From: Candidatus Sysuiplasma acidicola
GTDB taxonomy: Archaea > Thermoplasmatota > Thermoplasmata > Sysuiplasmatales > Sysuiplasmataceae
Reading direction: 5' to 3'
Length of the DNA stretch: 64,000 bases
Assembly: GCA_019721035.1 (NCBI GenBank)
Contig: JAHEAA010000004.1
Coordinates: forward strand, 85,494 to 149,493
The notes below the pieces were generated by a model that had not been told where the DNA came from, made no database searches, and saw only the letters and a list, made by a program, of their open reading frames with translations. Positions 59,879-64,000 of the stretch are shown here, one piece after another (position 1 is the stretch's first letter; each line of letters starts with the position of its first letter). The position numbers were made by a program, and so were the translations under genes.

Positions 59879-60443
59879 TAATAGTATTACAAGGAGATTA
59901 TTAATATGTATGTAACGGCCCTGGCAGATGTTGGTTGCACTCACGGATCCAGCATTTTCTCTTCATTAGCATCAGGACATGCAAGTTCAAAGGCCCTTTT
60001 TCAGATTGCCGTTTTCAGTCGGGATTTATGATACAGGCTATTAAAGAAGCAGCTGCGCCTAGTCATCGGGAAGCACAAGGATCTCAATCATTCCACTCCT
60101 CTGTTCAGCACTCACATTTTCGTGCATGTTCGATGATCTCAGTATGTCACAGATCTCCGGGAAGCGATGACTGCTGTGAAGCTGCCCCGAAGCCGGTAGC
60201 GCGTGTCAATGATTTTGTCGCTAACTTCAGATATGGCAGCGTTCCCGCCTCAAGTCAGCCGGCTGTGTCGTTGAACGCCAGCTGTGTAGCATCGACTACT
60301 TCACATGGGCTCTTCTCCTGTGTTACAGAGAGTGCTGCACGCTTCGGAGTTGATTGCGCCCTGATGTGACGGCTCAATTATCACAGTTACAATAGTTTAG
60401 ATACTGTGTGTGTGAATAGATAAAATGGAGCGATTGAACAGCG
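59879..60443. other. 565-bp intergenic region, no supported gene
   Basis: A plus-strand open frame at 59935-60369 exists, but its serine/histidine-rich sequence has no family pattern, no start context and looks random. The region may hold the promoter for the gene at 60444 (AT-rich AGATAAAAT at about 60418-60426). Nothing else was recognised. Confidence 0.4.
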
Positions 60444-60899
60444 TTGCCGAATTTTCACAGGATTGCAAATGGCAGAGGTTTATTGTCGGGGTCAGTAGGA
60501 ATAGTTGCAGGTTTGATATTGATAATTAGCGGGGTCGTTGCAATTTCATTCATGGGCACAATATTGACTTACTTTTTGAAGCACTACGGAACTAACCTGT
60601 CACCAGATGAAACTTATGGATTGAAAGTGGTCATTTCAATACTGGCATTTCTGGTAGGACTGGGAGGCCTGCTTGTAATATTCGGCGGATCCATGTTCCT
60701 GCTGAAGCACAGGATTTCCGGAAGAGTCCTGATAGGTCTGGGTGGCGGAATGGCAGTTGTCGGCCTGATTGTCACTATGGTCGTAGCATTTGCGGGTTCG
60801 GGTTTTTCTTCGCCCATATTCCGGATATCCTACTTTACGGTTTACTGGCTGGGTGCAATTCTTGCAATCATAGCGATGGGAATTTCCATTAGGGCATGA
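60444..60899 (+). CDS. Hypothetical four-helix membrane protein
   Basis: A 151-residue protein with four hydrophobic helices: about residues 15-37, 64-86, 95-117 and 126-147. The loops are short, with few charges and many glycines. The start is TTG 60444, because no ATG or GTG precedes the first helix in frame and a TGA lies just upstream. No family was recognised. It is 151 bp upstream of another polytopic gene on the same strand. Confidence 0.6.
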   Translation: MPNFHRIANGRGLLSGSVGIVAGLILIISGVVAISFMGTILTYFLKHYGTNLSPDETYGLKVVISILAFLVGLGGLLVIFGGSMFLLKHRISGRVLIGLGGGMAVVGLIVTMVVAFAGSGFSSPIFRISYFTVYWLGAILAIIAMGISIRA

Positions 60900-61018
60900 C
60901 CTCCCGGAAATGCTGACGGCAGGTGTAGTTGCAGTTCCTCTGTTTTCCGAAGCTCTGCAGTATACGGTGGCCAGCCGTCTCATTTTAACCGCGTTCTAGT
61001 AACTTATCGATTGAGAAG

Positions 61019-61028
61019 GTAATTATAG
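61019..61028 (+). promoter_or_regulatory. TATA-like box for the membrane protein gene at 61051
   Basis: GTAATTATAG lies 23-32 nt before ATG 61051, consistent with a leaderless transcript. A GGAGTAGG sequence also sits about 12 nt before the ATG. Confidence 0.4.
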
Positions 61029-61050
61029 TACAGAAGGAGTAGGAATAATC

Positions 61051-61734
61051 ATGCTCTCTTACGCGTATTTTGTTTTCCCTTCTATTCCACAGTTCATCTT
61101 TCCATATATTGGTTTTATAACGGTGGCACTTGGGCTTTTGATGGCATTCGCAGGCAGGGAAATGTGGGAGATACTTACTGCCATCATAGGTATAATACTG
61201 GGTGCCATTATCGGCATGGCGTTTGGAGCATCAATAGACGGGCTGATAGGCAGTATACTCCTAGGAATTATAGGTGCGGTTATTGGAGGCTTGCTCTTCT
61301 ATTACATAGCCGAGATTGGCATTTCAATTTTCATTGCCTATTTTGCACTGGTTGGAACACTGATACTGTTTGGTGCCAGGGGAGGCGTTCTAAGTAACAT
61401 AGCCCATGGCGCAACTATTGCACTGGCCGTGGCACTGGTAGTTGCAATCGTTGTTTTCATTCTCTGCATAATCTATTTCGAGGAACTTATTGTGGTGTTT
61501 ACCGCTATTGCTGGCGGTCTGCTGGTGGATTACGGGCTGACTCTATTCGGGTTCGGAGTAGTCGCGGTGATAGCTGCAATTGCAGTGGTGGTAATAGGTA
61601 TAATATTCCAGCTCACGCTCCTTGAGCGTTTCAGGGGACCTGTCGAACCTGATACAAAAAACGTAACTTATACACACACGGAAACAACGTCCTCTTCTTC
61701 AACTGATACCCCTGTTACGCACAGAGACAATTGA
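61051..61734 (+). CDS. Polytopic membrane protein, TMEM198/DUF4203-like
   Basis: A 227-residue protein with seven closely spaced hydrophobic helices. Glycine-rich segments such as IIGIILGAIIGMAFGASIDG and LLGIIGAVIGGLLFYYIAE resemble the TM7S3/TM198-like fold. A cytoplasmic tail of about 30 residues is rich in Thr/Ser. Function is unknown; members have been linked to membrane packing or scaffolding. The start ATG at 61051 is supported by an upstream TATA-like box. Confidence 0.65.
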   Translation: MLSYAYFVFPSIPQFIFPYIGFITVALGLLMAFAGREMWEILTAIIGIILGAIIGMAFGASIDGLIGSILLGIIGAVIGGLLFYYIAEIGISIFIAYFALVGTLILFGARGGVLSNIAHGATIALAVALVVAIVVFILCIIYFEELIVVFTAIAGGLLVDYGLTLFGFGVVAVIAAIAVVVIGIIFQLTLLERFRGPVEPDTKNVTYTHTETTSSSSTDTPVTHRDN

Positions 61735-62707
61735 AATGAATCGATGTCATCGTTTGAAGATTGCCGTCAACCGCTGAAGTGGAATACAAAGTCTGCTAGA
61801 GGTGTTAAAGCCTGCCCACTTCCCCATTCAATCGATTTTACCGATCGTTTGACATGTGTCTGAAGTTCGGTTTTGGTGTTACAGAGATGAGAGTGCTTTT
61901 CAACTGGAATGAACACACAGACAGGTTCCTCAGCAAGGATTGGAACTGTCACCGCCCATCCGGCTCTGTATCGATGAGAAGTGTGTGTTTGTTGATATCA
62001 TCTTCCCTAAACAGGAACCACTGCCTGTAATCTGGGTGATTTCGTCGCCATCGACCGCTGAGTGCGTGCGATTCTCTACACGTCAGAGAGACTGGAAGCA
62101 GGCACAGAGCTGTGGCAAGCCATCAGGGCCTCAGGCAGATGTCGCCAGTCCTATCACTATTTCATGGCGGCGGAGGAGAACTGTCTCCTCAAGACACTGG
62201 CATTCACCGGTGTTCAGAGTTTAAGGCTTTAGCGCCTGAAATATGCGAAGCGCGGACGTGGAGCGTGACGTTCCCTCAGTCATTCGCTACAGTCAAACGT
62301 GCTGCTGTCGTTCTGCCACTACTCTAGGGTCGTCACGCGGCTGACGCAGCGCTGTGATGGGCAGGGACATCCGTCGAGAAGACAGCACAGAACTGCTTCG
62401 TGTGCGGCAACATTGTCAGGAGAAACCGCAGCGACAGGGGATTAAGGTGCCTGACTTGTAGTCATATGGATGACACACACCTCATTGGATCCGTGAATCT
62501 TCGAGTTTCTGTGGTTGGCTGGCGGCTATAGTCTACGTTGGCTGAATGAGGTTGTTATTGAGTCAATAATTATTTCATCCCGTTCCGCTGAGCATTCTCA
62601 TTTTGCCTGTCTCTCCGGCATCCTGGATGGTTTACGAGTACTTGTGAAATCATGGACGCAGGTTTTTAGATCAATTTTGTATGTCAGCGACCTAATCAGT
62701 GCGTTGG
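61735..62707. other. 973-bp region without intact gene, containing transposon debris
   Basis: No intact gene was found. The right part (62358-62531) contains a recognisable remnant of a TnpB C-terminus. The left part (61735-62357) has only short open frames (for example 61940-62224 and 62112-62327) without clear family sequence. It probably includes further decayed sequence of the same insertion. Confidence 0.5.
62358..62531 (+). pseudogene. Decayed TnpB (IS200/IS605-type) C-terminal zinc-ribbon remnant
   Basis: The frame from 62358 to the TAG at 62529-62531 reads EKTAQNCFVCGNIV, then RRNRSDRGLRCLTCSHM, then a degenerate HLIGSVNLRV. This matches the TnpB C-terminal zinc ribbon (CxxC...CxxC) followed by the usual DxNAxxNI segment, in which the catalytic RuvC aspartate has been lost. 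The frame is closed by a TGA just upstream, so the N-terminal 300-plus residues are missing or frame-disrupted. It marks an old IS605-family or TnpB-only insertion. Confidence 0.7.
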
Positions 62708-64000
62708 TCAGTTTTTCATTTTTCTTCTCTTCCACATAACCAGTCCGCCGATAGCCGCGGCCACGAAAATAACTGCAAGGCTGCCTCCAAACGTTGCATC
62801 AGTGTTAACTGCAGATTTATCCTGAACGCCCTTAACAAACCCCACATTGAGTACCATTGGAGCTCCGTCGACTCTAAAACTCCCAGTGCTGTTCATGGGA
62901 ATGTAGCCGTGCCCGGCAGAAATTGAATAATAATATGTGCCGTTCTGCACAAAAAACAACATTCTTGCGTTTGTGGATGTATAGTTAAAATTACCAATGC
63001 TAACCTTCCAAAGCGTCCCGAATGGCAGGCCCTCCTCGGTTACAGAAACTTCATAAACGTTGCTCTTTCCACTTAACCACGAAACAGTGACAGTCGTTCC
63101 TGCACCGCTCACAGTTACGAAACCGCCATTTGGGACGGCATAGATACCGCTGATGCCTCCTGTAATTGAAAAGACATATGTGCCGTTTGGTTCTCTGAAT
63201 GTTATCGAGTTTGTGTCAGATGACCGTTTCAGCCCATTTATGCTTACAGACCAGTTTGTACCCTGAGGCAGTCCTGTCTCATCGAATGTGACAGGATACG
63301 TTGCTGCAGGAGCTGTACTCCACACAATGGTTACAGTCACGTTTGTTCCGGAAACAGTGACTGTTCCGGAATATGTGGAAGCAGTGTAGCCCGGTACACT
63401 GCTCACGGAATACTGGTACGTACCGTTGGGCACAGTGAATGACACGAGTCCTGCAGACGCATACTCTGTCACATCGTTGAATGTGACAGACCAGTTTGTG
63501 CCTGAAGGAAGGCCTGTTCCGGTAAATGTGACGCGATATTTGGTATGATCATGTTTGTGTCCTCCAGGCGGCACAGGAGCGAATACTATGTTGACAGTTA
63601 CTTGACCGCCGTTTACAAAAACGTTGCCTGAAGAAGGCGAATAATTGAATCCGCTGACATTCTGGATCGTGAAGTTGTACGAGCCGTTGATCACATGAAA
63701 TTTAATGGAACCGGTGGTGGAAAATGCAATTGTCTGGTTAAACACAACAGACCAGTTTGTACCCTGAGGCAGTCCTGTCTCATCGAATGTGACAGGATAC
63801 GTTGCTGCAGGAGCTGTACTCCACACAATGGTTACAGTCACGTTTGTTCCGGAAACAGTGACTGTTCCGGAATATGTGGAAGCAGTGTAGCCCGGTACAC
63901 TGCTCACGGAATACTGGTACGTACCGTTGGGCACAGTGAATGACACGAGTCCTGCAGACGCATACTCTGTCACATCGTTGAATGTGACAGACCAGTTTGT
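62708..64000 (-). CDS. Repeat-rich cell-surface protein, 5' end beyond the window
   Basis: The frame is open from the window edge to the stop at 62708-62710, 430 residues. It consists of five complete or partial beta-sandwich repeats of about 80 residues. Each has a (V)TFxExGLPxGTNWSV strand pair and a later PNGTYxYSVSxVPGY turn, a module frequent in Thermoplasmata surface proteins. Sequons are abundant. A linker HKHDHTK separates two repeats. The end has a membrane helix SLAVIFVAAAIGGLVMW and a basic RRKMKN tail, so the repeats are displayed outside and anchored at the C-terminus. Two DNA-identical repeat blocks 501 bp apart indicate recent expansion. Function is likely adhesion or surface coat; no enzymatic domain is visible in this part. 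Confidence 0.8.
   Translation of the reverse strand, partial: TNWSVTFNDVTEYASAGLVSFTVPNGTYQYSVSSVPGYTASTYSGTVTVSGTNVTVTIVWSTAPAATYPVTFDETGLPQGTNWSVVFNQTIAFSTTGSIKFHVINGSYNFTIQNVSGFNYSPSSGNVFVNGGQVTVNIVFAPVPPGGHKHDHTKYRVTFTGTGLPSGTNWSVTFNDVTEYASAGLVSFTVPNGTYQYSVSSVPGYTASTYSGTVTVSGTNVTVTIVWSTAPAATYPVTFDETGLPQGTNWSVSINGLKRSSDTNSITFREPNGTYVFSITGGISGIYAVPNGGFVTVSGAGTTVTVSWLSGKSNVYEVSVTEEGLPFGTLWKVSIGNFNYTSTNARMLFFVQNGTYYYSISAGHGYIPMNSTGSFRVDGAPMVLNVGFVKGVQDKSAVNTDATFGGSLAVIFVAAAIGGLVMWKRRKMKN
63246..63499. repeat. Direct repeat copy A within the surface protein gene
   Basis: A 254-bp block identical base for base with 63747-64000, as far as the window allows. It encodes the TFDETGLPQG to NDVTEYASAG part of the repeat module. 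Confidence 0.9.
63747..64000. repeat. Direct repeat copy B, cut by the window end
   Basis: The copy of 63246-63499, offset by exactly 501 bp (167 codons), so the reading frame is preserved. Identity reaches the last base of the window, so the true repeat may be longer. Confidence 0.9.

Noticed and set aside
59935..60369. 144-codon plus-strand frame upstream of the membrane protein gene
   Set aside because: Serine, histidine and cysteine rich without hydrophobic core periodicity or motif. The initiation site lacks a promoter or ribosome-binding context.
1..64000. tRNA, rRNA or CRISPR loci
   Set aside because: Gaps between genes were scanned by eye for T-arm and repeat-spacer patterns and none was convincing. 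A covariance-model search could still find a short RNA that I missed.

Overview
The window looks like a chromosomal segment from an archaeon of the Thermoplasmatota (Thermoplasma-related lineages). The case rests on several features: archaeal TATA-like boxes 22-31 nt upstream of starts with little or no leader, frequent GTG/TTG starts, archaeal-type regulators (Lrp, tandem winged-helix, RHH), an ER-type signal peptidase with a Ser-His pair, a sedolisin acid protease, XerA, KaiC/RadA-like ATPases, and a Thermoplasmata-style repetitive surface protein. No rRNA, tRNA or CRISPR array was recognised. The assignment is inferred from gene content, not from a marker-gene phylogeny.

Layout. 1-20.6 kb is mostly housekeeping: glutamate dehydrogenase, a SPOUT methyltransferase, a three-gene KaiC-like operon in which only the first member keeps a full P-loop, an RDD protein, GNAT, a LolD/FtsX-type ABC exporter, a Trm112-like protein, aspartate aminotransferase, PdxS, a stomatin/NfeD pair facing a long NfeD protease, and PEP carboxylase.

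20.7-37.5 kb is a sulfur-oxidation island. A tightly packed 14-gene minus-strand operon encodes a complete sHdr complex (hdrC2-B2-A-H-C1-B1), the lipoate-binding protein LbpA, a DsrE-like protein, a lipoate ligase, an Mrp-like ATPase without its usual Fe-S cysteines, a 65-aa protein and a DsrE/F/H-like trio. Divergently placed are tusA, another dsrE-like gene and a dead LMW-phosphatase-like gene. An Lrp regulator follows, and then a plus-strand operon of a QmoC/NarI-like membrane protein, aprB, aprA and sat. The inferred route is: sulfane sulfur carried by TusA/DsrE proteins is oxidised by sHdr-LbpA to sulfite, AprBA converts sulfite plus AMP to APS, and Sat converts APS plus PPi to sulfate plus ATP.

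37.5-45.3 kb holds a phosphoesterase, an S66 LD-carboxypeptidase, xerA preceded by a striking nested inverted repeat, two tandem MutS-like ATPases, and a HAD protein coupled to a small partner. 45.6-64 kb is a cell-surface region: a very large membrane-anchored sedolisin; two TasA/AbpA-like secreted subunits beside a dedicated polytopic signal peptidase and a DUF5305-like protein (candidate bundling-pilus system); a membrane KaiC-like ATPase next to a processive family-2 glycosyltransferase; an RHH regulator with a perfect upstream palindrome; two small polytopic membrane proteins; a decayed TnpB fragment; and the 3' part of a repeat-rich surface protein that contains a recent 501-bp-period duplication.
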